Shown here in pieces: positions 7,402 to 12,165 of a DNA stretch of 14,833 nucleotides. Position numbers and translations under genes: made by a program. The stretch covers positions 1 to 14,833 of the forward strand of contig JAZDEQ010000074.1 of the NCBI GenBank assembly GCA_043808565.1, given 5' to 3'. The stretch is from UBA12403 sp043808565. Its GTDB lineage: Bacteria; Patescibacteriota; Patescibacteriia; UBA9934; GWF2-40-263. A model generated the notes under the pieces. It had not been told where the DNA came from. It did no database searches and saw only the letters and a program-made list of their open reading frames with translations. Positions within the stretch are counted from its first letter, which is position 1. Each line of letters begins with the position of its first letter.

Positions 7402-9570
7402 GTGAATAATATTGATTATCAAAAAGAACTTAATCCCGAGCAACTCGATGTGGTTTTACATGGCGATGGCCCGTGTTTGGTTTTGGCCGGAGCTGGTTCG
7501 GGCAAAACTCGCACCATTACCTATCGGGTGGCCTATTTGTTAGAACAAGGCATTAATCCAGAAGAAATTTTGCTTTTAACTTTTACCAACAAGGCGGCTA
7601 AGGAAATGCTGAATCGGGTTACGGTTCTCACCTCTCCCCAGGCCCCTCCCCGGAAGGGAGGGGTTGGAGACGCACTCTCCCCTCCCTTCCGGGGAGGGGT
7701 TGGGGGAGAGGTGTTTGGCGGCACCTTCCATTCTGTTGCCGCGCGCATCCTTCGTTCTTATGCTCCACTCGTCGGTCGTTCACCTGGTTTTACGATTCTT
7801 GACGAAGATGATTCGCGTTCGTTAATTAAATTATGTTTAAAAGACGCTGGAGCCGATGGCGCGCGTGACAAACGTTTTCCTTCACCCCAAGCTTTTCAGT
7901 CCCTTTATAGTTATTCACGTAATGCCGGATTAAATTTAAAAGAGGCTTTGGAACGGCGCAATCCGGCTTGGTTTTCCGTAGTGCCAATTTTGGATCACGT
8001 GGCCGAGTTTTATGAAAATCGCAAGCACGAAGCCGATGCGGTTGATTTTGACGACTTGCTGATATTGTTTTTAAAACTTTTGGAAAATAATCCTGAAGTA
8101 TGTCAACGTTTGGCTACGCGTTTTCGTTATGTTTTAGTTGACGAGTTTCAAGACACCAACCGTTTACAAGCGCGCTTGGTTCAAAAACTGTCTTCGGTTC
8201 ATCGAAATTTATTAGTCGTTGGTGATGACGCGCAAAGTATTTATTCTTTTCGCGCGGCTGAAATAAAAAATATTTTGGATTTTCCCAAAGCCTATCCCGA
8301 AGCTAAAGTTTTTCGGTTAACCGCCAATTATCGTTCGTCACCGGAAATTTTATCTTTGGCTAATGCGATTATTAAAAATAACACCAATCAGTTTAAAAAA
8401 GATTTGTCAGCCATCAAGGTGACCGGTGCCAAGCCTCAAGTTTTTTCTTCGCTTTCGGTTTTTGATGACGCCCGGCGCATAGTTAAAGAAATTTCTCGTT
8501 TAAAAAATTCCGGCACTTCAACTAAAGAAATCGCGGTTTTGTTTCGGGCGGCTTTTCATGCTCAACCATTGGAATATGAATTAATGAAGCAAGGGATTCC
8601 TTATGAATTTCGTGGCGGTATGCGTTTTTTTGAGCGGGCGCACATTAAAGATGTGGCCGCTCATTTGCGAGTCATTGCCAACCCGCGCGACGAAGCCGCC
8701 TGGCTTCGAATGCTCGGTCTTTATCCGGGCATTGGTGCGGCCACGGCCAGTAAAATTTTAATTCAAGCCCGAAGTTTTGAAAGTTTATCTGAGGCTTTAT
8801 CACCCAACGGCATTGCGCCGTCGCGAGCCGCTAGTGGTTGGGATTTGTGCCGCGGAGTTTTAGTTCATGTTTTAACCGCCACTCAGCCTTCAGAAATGAT
8901 TCGAGCTGTGGTGGCTCGTGGCTATCGTGATTATCTTGAAGCCGAGCAACCAGACTTTAAAGATCGTTTAGATGATTTGGAACAGTTTGCGACTTTTGCC
9001 GAGTCGGCTGTAGATTTAAAAACTTTTCTTGACGAAGTAACCTTGGCCGAAAATTTTAGCGGCGGTCAGTCAAACTTTGGTGAAAAAATTGTTCTTTCAA
9101 CCATTCATCAAGCCAAAGGTTTAGAATGGGACGCAGTTTTTGTTATTGGTTTGCGTGAAGGTTTTTTTCCCAATCCGCGAGCCATTGTGGAAAATGAAAT
9201 TGAAGAAGAACGACGATTGTTTTACGTGGCCGCCACTCGAGCTCGCGAACATTTATATTTAACTTACGGTATAAATGACAGTCGAGGCAACGAGCTGTCT
9301 TTTAGCGAACCTTCAATGTTTTTAGCTGAACTGCCGAGAGGCGTAACCCAAACCCCACCAACCGATCGTGCCCTCACCCCAACCTCTCCCCAAGGGAGAG
9401 GGGCTTCGTCGGGCTTCTCTCCCTGGGGGAGAGATAAGAGAGAGGGGTGGCAAAAGGGAAGTTGGGGCGACTACGATGAACCAACGATTGTTCTTAATGA
9501 TGACGGCGAAACCATTAAAAAATCCAAGCCGATTAGAACTAGTTTTTTAAGAGATATTGATGAGCTATAA
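7402..9570 (+). CDS. UvrD/PcrA-type superfamily 1 DNA helicase
   Basis: The 722-residue protein has the ordered SF1A helicase motifs: Walker A AGAGSGKT (29-36), TFTNKAAKEM (Ia), GTFHSVAARILR, Walker B LVDEFQDTN (about 245-253), GDDAQSIYSFR (III), LTANYRSS (IV), STIHQAKGLEWD (V) and YVAATRAREHLYL (VI). It unwinds DNA 3'-to-5' in repair or replication restart. The start is GTG at 7402. Two stretches are foreign to the family: residues ~76-104 (PRKGG/PFRGG-type, between TFTNKAAKEM and GTFHS) and ~656-683 near the C-terminus. Both are encoded by palindromic DNA repeats inserted in frame. Both sit in positions where loops or linkers are expected, so the enzyme is probably still active. Confidence 0.92.
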   Translation: MNNIDYQKELNPEQLDVVLHGDGPCLVLAGAGSGKTRTITYRVAYLLEQGINPEEILLLTFTNKAAKEMLNRVTVLTSPQAPPRKGGVGDALSPPFRGGVGGEVFGGTFHSVAARILRSYAPLVGRSPGFTILDEDDSRSLIKLCLKDAGADGARDKRFPSPQAFQSLYSYSRNAGLNLKEALERRNPAWFSVVPILDHVAEFYENRKHEADAVDFDDLLILFLKLLENNPEVCQRLATRFRYVLVDEFQDTNRLQARLVQKLSSVHRNLLVVGDDAQSIYSFRAAEIKNILDFPKAYPEAKVFRLTANYRSSPEILSLANAIIKNNTNQFKKDLSAIKVTGAKPQVFSSLSVFDDARRIVKEISRLKNSGTSTKEIAVLFRAAFHAQPLEYELMKQGIPYEFRGGMRFFERAHIKDVAAHLRVIANPRDEAAWLRMLGLYPGIGAATASKILIQARSFESLSEALSPNGIAPSRAASGWDLCRGVLVHVLTATQPSEMIRAVVARGYRDYLEAEQPDFKDRLDDLEQFATFAESAVDLKTFLDEVTLAENFSGGQSNFGEKIVLSTIHQAKGLEWDAVFVIGLREGFFPNPRAIVENEIEEERRLFYVAATRAREHLYLTYGINDSRGNELSFSEPSMFLAELPRGVTQTPPTDRALTPTSPQGRGASSGFSPWGRDKREGWQKGSWGDYDEPTIVLNDDGETIKKSKPIRTSFLRDIDEL
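7629..7713. repeat. Palindromic repeat pair inserted in the helicase gene
   Basis: The outer arms CACCTCTCCCC (7629-7639) and GGGGAGAGGTG (7703-7713) are perfect inverted repeats. Inside are two 21-nt units that are reverse complements of each other, the first at 7643-7663 (CCCCTCCC, CGGAA, GGGAGGGG). The layout is that of paired REP-like units (REPIN-like). The same unit with its outer arm occurs alone at 13549-13584. Confidence 0.85.
9371..9450. repeat. Second palindromic repeat pair in the helicase gene
   Basis: CCTCTCCCCAAGGGAGAGGGG is followed by a 10-nt spacer and a second unit, CTTCTCTCCCTGGGGGAGAG plus ATAAGAGAGAGGGGT (9414-9448). The second unit is identical over 35 nt to 10900-10934, just behind the toxin gene. 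It codes for the SPQGRG...SPWGRDKREG stretch of the helicase C-terminal linker. Confidence 0.85.
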
Positions 9571-9617
9571 TAGTCGTGGAGTCTTGGAGTGATGGAGTCG
9601 TGGAGTGAAGGAATTTT
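9571..9617 (-). repeat. ACTCCACG-type repeat, reverse orientation
   Basis: Read on the - strand this is CCTTCACTCCACGACTCCA followed by further degenerate ACTCCA(C/A)GA units, closely related to the repeat inside the guanylyltransferase gene. It starts directly after the helicase stop codon and forms the left arm of an inverted pair with 9776-9825. Confidence 0.7.
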
Positions 9618-9775
9618 ATTTCCTGATATTTTTGGATTTACGCGTTAAGAGGTTTGAAGTCGTCTAAGGAATCAGCTTTCGCTAGGGCTACGGTTGTCAT
9701 GAGAAGTAAATTCTTTATCCCCAAACCCCAGTCCCTAATCCCCTAAATGTGTAAGTTGTAAAGAACAAAAAAGTC

Positions 9776-9825
9776 CACCACTCCACGACTCCAAGACTCC
9801 ACCACTCCAACACTTCACCACTTTT
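9776..9825 (+). repeat. ACTCCACG-type repeat, forward orientation
   Basis: A run of degenerate units (CCACTCCACGACTCCAAGAC and onwards to CTTCACCAC) lies immediately before the next gene. With 9571-9617 it makes an imperfect inverted repeat around a ~160-bp spacer. The spacer holds C-rich degenerate text (CCCCAAACCCCAGTCCCTAA) and no gene that I can see. Confidence 0.65.
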
Positions 9826-9828
9826 AAT

Positions 9829-10368
9829 ATGTACCCCCACCACTGTCGCCAAAAATCTAAATCATTTTTCTGCCGGCCAATTTTTAGTTTTATTCTTTTA
9901 GGCATCGCCGCTCTGATTTTATTTTTGGCCGGGCTTTATCATTTACGTTCTGATGAATGGAAAAAAGGCGAAGAAGAAACAACCGAAGTTTTGTCTGGTT
10001 CGATTAGTAATTTAATTCCCTCGGAAAATTTATCACGTGAGGCCACGATTAAATCTCTTTCCAGTGGTCAAGAAATTGGTTTAGCTACTCGAGGTCTTGA
10101 TAAAGGTGTTTTTTACCACACGGTTAAAATTAATTTACCAGCCATTGATCGGGAAAAAGAATTTTATGAAGGCTGGCTTTTGCGTCAAGCACCTTATGAT
10201 TTTTTTTCCACCGGCGAAATGATTACTAACGAGGTCGGAGAATTTGTTTTAGAGTGGACTGATACTCATGATGATCTTGATGATTACAATCAAGTGGTAA
10301 TTACTCGCGAGGCTCGTGATGGCAATTCAGTTCCCGGGGCGAGGGTGGCGGAAGGTAGATTTGAATAA
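9829..10368 (+). CDS. Small membrane protein with an RskA-like (anti-sigma-K type) domain
   Basis: This 179-residue protein has a Cys/His-containing N-terminus, one transmembrane helix (about residues 20-40) and an extracytoplasmic domain. The last ~75 residues, YEGWLLRQAPYDFFSTGEMI then GEFVLEW...YNQVVITREARDGNSVPGARVAEGRF, resemble the C-terminal domain of anti-sigma-K factor (RskA) proteins: a Y-x-x-W-L strand, a glycine-rich middle, and VV(I/V)T-E...P...V. No zinc anti-sigma domain or sigma factor is seen nearby, so an anti-sigma role is not supported. A surface-exposed beta-sandwich of unknown function is the safe reading. No SD precedes the ATG. Confidence 0.6.
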   Translation: MYPHHCRQKSKSFFCRPIFSFILLGIAALILFLAGLYHLRSDEWKKGEEETTEVLSGSISNLIPSENLSREATIKSLSSGQEIGLATRGLDKGVFYHTVKINLPAIDREKEFYEGWLLRQAPYDFFSTGEMITNEVGEFVLEWTDTHDDLDDYNQVVITREARDGNSVPGARVAEGRFE

Positions 10369-10408
10369 TTTTTTAGTTTCTGATAAATTATTGATATATT
10401 TTTTCATT

Positions 10409-10633
10409 ATGCTTACTAAAACTTTGGTTCAAAAACCAGCCGCTATTAAAATGCACGAGCTTCAAAAAGAAGTTAATCTTTTGCGTTCTTGCCTTACTAG
10501 CTTTTTGGGCGAAGACCCAGAGGGAAATTATCGTCCAAAATTTATAAAAGATGTTTTAGCCTCGGTTGAAAAAAAACCAACCCGAGTTTTTCTCGGAGCA
10601 AAAAATTTTTTAAAAGAAATTGAGGAGCTATGA
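10409..10633 (+). CDS. Probable antitoxin of a RelE-type pair
   Basis: This 74-residue protein has a predicted helix rich in Leu/Glu (MHELQKEVNLLRSCLTSFLG) and a C-terminal charged part (FLGAKNFLKEIEEL) of the kind that wraps around a toxin. I do not recognise its DNA-binding family. The ATG at 10409 is preferred: the frame stays open upstream to 10316, but that extension overlaps the previous gene. Stop and toxin start overlap as ATGA (10630-10633), the usual coupling of type II toxin-antitoxin operons. A weak -10-like TATATT lies at 10395-10400, suggesting a nearly leaderless, autoregulated transcript. Confidence 0.65.
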   Translation: MLTKTLVQKPAAIKMHELQKEVNLLRSCLTSFLGEDPEGNYRPKFIKDVLASVEKKPTRVFLGAKNFLKEIEEL

Positions 10634-10893
10634 TAATTTTGGTTTATCATCAAGATTTTTTAAGTTCAATCAAGAAATTACCACTGTCACAAAAAAGAAA
10701 ATTAACCAAACTTTTAGAAATCGTCTCAAGCAATCCATTTCATTCCCTTTTACACACCAAACGTTTATCTGGCGAATTGACAGGGATTCTTTCTTTCAGA
10801 ATTAGCCGAGATTGGCGAGTGCTGTTTCGTTTTTTGGATCACGAAACAATTCAATTATTAATAGCCGCCCACCGAAAAGATATTTACAGATAA
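10630..10893 (+). CDS. RelE/YafQ-family toxin (putative mRNA interferase)
   Basis: This 87-residue protein has the pattern of the RelE/ParE fold: an N-terminal strand and helices (FLSSIKKLPLSQKRKLTKLLEIV), SNPFHSLLHTKRLSGEL, then the core strands GILSFRISRDWRVLFRF and the end LLIAAHRKDIYR. The Arg pair in FRISRDWR and the closing H-x-x-x-I-Y fit ribosome-dependent mRNA interferases, whereas ParE gyrase toxins look similar and cannot be excluded. It is translationally coupled to the upstream antitoxin. A 35-nt palindromic repeat identical to one in the helicase gene begins seven bases after its stop. Confidence 0.82.
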   Translation: MIILVYHQDFLSSIKKLPLSQKRKLTKLLEIVSSNPFHSLLHTKRLSGELTGILSFRISRDWRVLFRFLDHETIQLLIAAHRKDIYR

Positions 10894-10899
10894 TTTAAT

Positions 10900-10945
10900 C
10901 TTCTCTCCCTGGGGGAGAGATAAGAGAGAGGGGTTGGGCGGGGGA
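10900..10945. repeat. Palindromic repeat behind the toxin gene
   Basis: CTTCTCTCCCTGGGGGAGAG and the 15 nt after it (10900-10934) are identical to 9414-9448 within the helicase gene. It may double as a transcription terminator hairpin for the toxin-antitoxin operon, although no U-tract follows. It opens a gene-poor stretch of about 1.27 kb (10894-12165) filled with repeats and RNA structures. Confidence 0.85.
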
Positions 10946-10968
10946 GAAATAAGGATTTGTAGTGTCGC

Positions 10969-10997
10969 TTGACGCTCTTTTTTTTATCCTGTATTTT
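10969..10997 (+). promoter_or_regulatory. Sigma70-type promoter for a small RNA
   Basis: TTGACG (10969-10974) and TATTTT (10992-10997) are separated by exactly 17 bases, close to the vegetative consensus. Transcription would start near 11004. No open frame with a start signal follows before the hairpin-U7 element ending at 11107. Confidence 0.7.
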
Positions 10998-11003
10998 ACA
11001 GCC

Positions 11004-11107
11004 ACGAACCAAATTCAAAGCCCCTCCCAAGGGCTTGGCAACAGCGGTCAGAATGTCTCCTCCTCATTCTGACCCGCGAGTGCCAGGCTCTTAGGGTGGG
11101 TTTTTTT
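11004..11107 (+). ncRNA. Candidate rod-shaped small RNA with an anti-Shine-Dalgarno loop
   Basis: Nearly the whole transcript can fold into one long hairpin. CCCC(T)CCC...GGGCTTGGCA (about 11023-11040) pairs with TGCCAGGCTC...GGGTGGG (11081-11100), allowing G-U pairs and two mismatches. Then GCGGTCAGAATG (11044-11055) pairs with CATTCTGACC-CGC (11065-11077, one bulged C). The apical 9-nt loop is TCTCCTCCT (11056-11064), complementary to AGGAGGAGA. Seven T residues follow at 11101-11107. The same loop, framed by ATG and CAT, recurs in a different hairpin at 11662-11706. Anti-SD loops are known in some alphaproteobacterial small RNAs; this one matches no family I recognise. Confidence 0.65.
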
Positions 11108-11140
11108 GTTTACCTTCTCTTGTATAGTCAGAAGGTAAAC
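11108..11140. other. Perfect 11-bp inverted repeat behind the small RNA
   Basis: GTTTACCTTCT (11108-11118) and AGAAGGTAAAC (11130-11140) are perfect arms around an 11-nt loop, directly after the T-run of the small RNA. It could be a second termination hairpin, an operator-like palindrome or a repeat remnant. Confidence 0.55.
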
Positions 11141-11146
11141 AACCCC

Positions 11147-11176
11147 GCCGTAGCTCTGCCACAGAGCGAAGGAGGG
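11147..11176. repeat. CGCCGTAGC...GCGAAGG repeat, copy 1
   Basis: CGCCGTAGCTCTGCCACAGA followed by GCGAAGGAGGGT forms a small hairpin (GCTCTG with CAGAGC). A related copy is at 11483-11513 (CGCCGTAGCCCGTCGCGAGC then GAAGGCGGGT). Such motifs are, from recollection, common intergenic repeats in Parcubacteria genomes. Confidence 0.55.
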
Positions 11177-11262
11177 TGCATAAAGGTGTTACGAATTACG
11201 AATTTTTACGAATTCTACTAATTAATAAGGAAGTAGATTATTTTTTTATTACCAATATTCGT

Positions 11263-11371
11263 AGCCAATTCGCCGTGCCCGCCATAGTCCGGCCTGTCCA
11301 TCGAAGCTCGGTGAAGGTGGGTGATGGCGGGTAGATTAGTAGGATTTGTAGCCAAATTAGTAGATTAGTAA
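11263..11371 (+). repeat. Long direct repeat, copy 1
   Basis: The block runs from AGCCAATTCGCCGTGCCCGC through a variable palindromic middle into GGCGGGTAGATTAGTAGGAT and ends AGTAGATTAGTAAC. Its last ~46 bases recur at 11583-11628 with one difference, and its left end recurs near 11549. The two copies flank a promoter and a short open frame. Confidence 0.75.
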
Positions 11372-11391
11372 CCCCCCGAAGGCCGCCCACC

Positions 11392-11420
11392 TTGACAAAA
11401 ATATAATAATTTGCTACGAT
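11392..11420 (+). promoter_or_regulatory. Near-consensus sigma70-type promoter
   Basis: TTGACA (11392-11397), a 17-base spacer, and TACGAT (11415-11420). This is the best promoter-like sequence in the window. The transcript would start near 11427. It could serve the short frame at 11435, or run through the hairpins into the GC-rich gene at 12166, since no closer promoter is evident there. Confidence 0.7.
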
Positions 11421-11434
11421 AGCTCGTTCTGAAA

Positions 11435-11572
11435 ATGACTAAAATTCCACCAAGAAAACCAACAATTATTGCCTCTTGTCTCGCCGTAGCCCGTCGCGAG
11501 CGAAGGCGGGTCGGTGCCTTTAATGCCTTAACCCCAACCAAATTCGTAACCAATTTGCTGTGCCCGCCATAG
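11435..11572 (+). CDS. Possible short ORF just behind a strong promoter
   Basis: A 45-codon frame begins about eight bases after the predicted transcription start (MTKIPPRKPTIIASCLAVAR...) and ends within the second copy of the direct repeat. It is basic and reads through a repeat element at 11483-11513. No SD, homolog or domain is recognisable. It could be a leaderless small protein, a leader peptide or chance. Confidence 0.22.
   Translation: MTKIPPRKPTIIASCLAVARRERRRVGAFNALTPTKFVTNLLCPP
11483..11513. repeat. CGCCGTAGC...GCGAAGG repeat, copy 2
   Basis: Related to the element at 11147-11176, with a changed hairpin middle (CCCGTCGCGAGC). It lies inside the possible short ORF. Confidence 0.5.
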
Positions 11573-11628
11573 CCCTAGCGACGGCGGGTAGATTAGTAGG
11601 ATTTGTAGCCAAATTAGTAGGTTAGTAA
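11549..11628 (+). repeat. Long direct repeat, copy 2
   Basis: ACCAATTTGCTGTGCCCGCC, a shortened palindromic middle (CCCTAGCGACGG), then GGCGGGTAGATTAGTAGGAT and onwards to AGTAGGTTAGTAAC. It is nearly identical at its right end to 11326-11371. Confidence 0.75.
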
Positions 11629-11661
11629 CAACAAGCAGACCGTCGCCCTCTAGAACGGCTC

Positions 11662-11706
11662 GACATCCTTTTGACATGCCTCCTCCTCATGGCAAAGGTT
11701 GATGTC
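11662..11706 (+). ncRNA. Second hairpin with a CCTCCTCCT loop
   Basis: GACATC (11662-11667) pairs with GATGTC (11701-11706), CTTTTG (11668-11673) with CAAAGG (11693-11698, one G-U), and CATG (11675-11678) with CATG (11688-11691). The loop is CCTCCTCCT (11679-11687). Loop size (9 nt) and the closing ATG/CAT match the small RNA at 11004-11107, while the remaining stem differs. It lies ~450 bases before the SD of the gene at 12166 and may be part of its leader. Confidence 0.6.
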
Positions 11707-11738
11707 AGGCCATTCCAGTGAGCGAATCTTGTCCCACG

Positions 11739-11785
11739 CCCTCTCCCGTCGCCACGACGGGGGAGGGTTGGGGTGGGGGCTCACC
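11739..11785. repeat. GC-rich palindromic repeat
   Basis: CCCTCTCCCGTCG (11739-11751) pairs with CGACGGGGGAGGG (11755-11767) around CCA, followed by TTGGGGTGGGGGCTCACC. It belongs to the same CTCTCCCC/GGGGAGAG family as the insertions in the helicase gene. Confidence 0.65.
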
Positions 11786-11801
11786 AGTTCATTAAAAATA
11801 T

Positions 11802-11849
11802 TTGGTTCTTCATCCTCTCCAAATGTTTGGAGACGGATAAGAGAACCAA
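11802..11849 (+). other. Long leader hairpin
   Basis: TTGGTTCT (11802-11809) pairs with AGAACCAA (11842-11849), ATCCT (11812-11816) with A-GGAT (11833-11838, one bulge), and CTCCAA (11817-11822) with TTGGAG (11827-11832) around ATGT. It is upstream of the GTAN hairpin series in the putative leader of the gene at 12166. Confidence 0.6.
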
Positions 11850-11857
11850 TAACCTGA

Positions 11858-11908
11858 CGCCAAAGGAACATCAATGTACGGACAATCCTCGGATTGTCCA
11901 ATACGGCG
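11858..11908 (+). promoter_or_regulatory. GTAN-CUCG hairpin motif, copy 1
   Basis: The core GGACAATCCTCGGATTGTCC (11880-11899) is an 8-bp stem with a CUCG loop, preceded by GTAC (11876-11879). Flanking CGCC (11858-11861) and GGCG (11905-11908) can form an outer stem, and GTA/TAC can pair across the junction. Confidence 0.7.
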
Positions 11909-11963
11909 ATATTCCCAAGGCATACGATACCGTCCCGCGACATAGCGGGCGGTGGTTAGAGAG

Positions 11964-12016
11964 GTGGCCCCCCTTGTATGGACGGTCCTCGGGTTGTCCA
12001 CAAAAGGTACGGCCAC
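11964..12016 (+). promoter_or_regulatory. GTAN-CUCG hairpin motif, copy 2
   Basis: The core GGACGGTCCTCGGGTTGTCC (11980-11999) keeps the stem through G-U pairs and has the same CUCG loop, preceded by GTAT. The outer stem GTGGCC (11964-11969) with GGCCAC (12011-12016) differs in sequence from copy 1, as does the CCTTGT/ACAAAAGG segment between. Confidence 0.72.
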
Positions 12017-12026
12017 CAGTCACCCC

Positions 12027-12067
12027 CGCCCGTAAGAAGGGCGATGTAACAGTCGCCCGTCGAGGGC
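12027..12067 (+). promoter_or_regulatory. Chain of mutually exclusive hairpins
   Basis: CGCCC (12027-12031) can pair with GGGCG (12039-12043). The same GGGCGA (12039-12044) can pair instead with TCGCCC (12053-12058), and GCCC (12055-12058) can pair with GGGC (12064-12067). Such overlapping alternatives are the layout of attenuators and switches. No ligand-binding core that I know is recognisable. Confidence 0.4.
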
Positions 12068-12120
12068 TCCAGAACAGGTCCCGCCAATGGGGACATTCAC
12101 AGAAAAACAGAACCACCACC

Positions 12121-12144
12121 GTAGGGACAACCCTCGTGTTGTCC
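12121..12144 (+). promoter_or_regulatory. GTAN-CUCG hairpin motif, copy 3
   Basis: GTAG (12121-12124) precedes GGACAACCCTCGTGTTGTCC (12125-12144): a 7-bp stem with one C/U mismatch next to the CUCG loop. No outer stem is clear. It lies only eight bases before the SD (12153-12158) of the following gene, so it could affect ribosome access. Confidence 0.68.
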
Positions 12145-12152
12145 GTCACTCC

Positions 12153-12158
12153 AGGAGA
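12153..12158 (+). promoter_or_regulatory. Strong ribosome binding site AGGAGA
   Basis: AGGAGA lies seven bases before the ATG at 12166 and, with the signal peptide, decides the start. It is complementary to the TCTCCT part of the small RNA loop at 11056-11064. The AT-rich genes of the window have no comparable site. Confidence 0.85.
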
Positions 12159-12165
12159 TTCAGAA

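Noticed and set aside
9829..10368. True anti-sigma factor
   Set aside because: Only the RskA-like C-terminal domain is visible; there is no anti-sigma zinc-binding domain or neighbouring sigma factor.
10620..10805. 61-codon frame overlapping the RelE-type toxin in another phase
   Set aside because: It is a shadow frame; the coupled ATGA start and RelE-fold motifs support the frame from 10630.
11004..11107. Possible SRP (4.5S) RNA or 6S RNA because of the rod shape
   Set aside because: The conserved SRP apical GGAA loop and flanking motif are missing on both strands, and the molecule is too short and lacks the central bubble of 6S RNA.
7258..11628. CRISPR-like array from the many dispersed repeats
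   Set aside because: Repeats are not regularly spaced, differ in sequence and orientation, and no cas gene is present.
11773..12165. In-frame upstream extension of the beta-barrel gene (131 codons)
   Set aside because: It runs through palindromic hairpins and lacks an SD; the AGGAGA at 12153 and the signal peptide fix the start at 12166.
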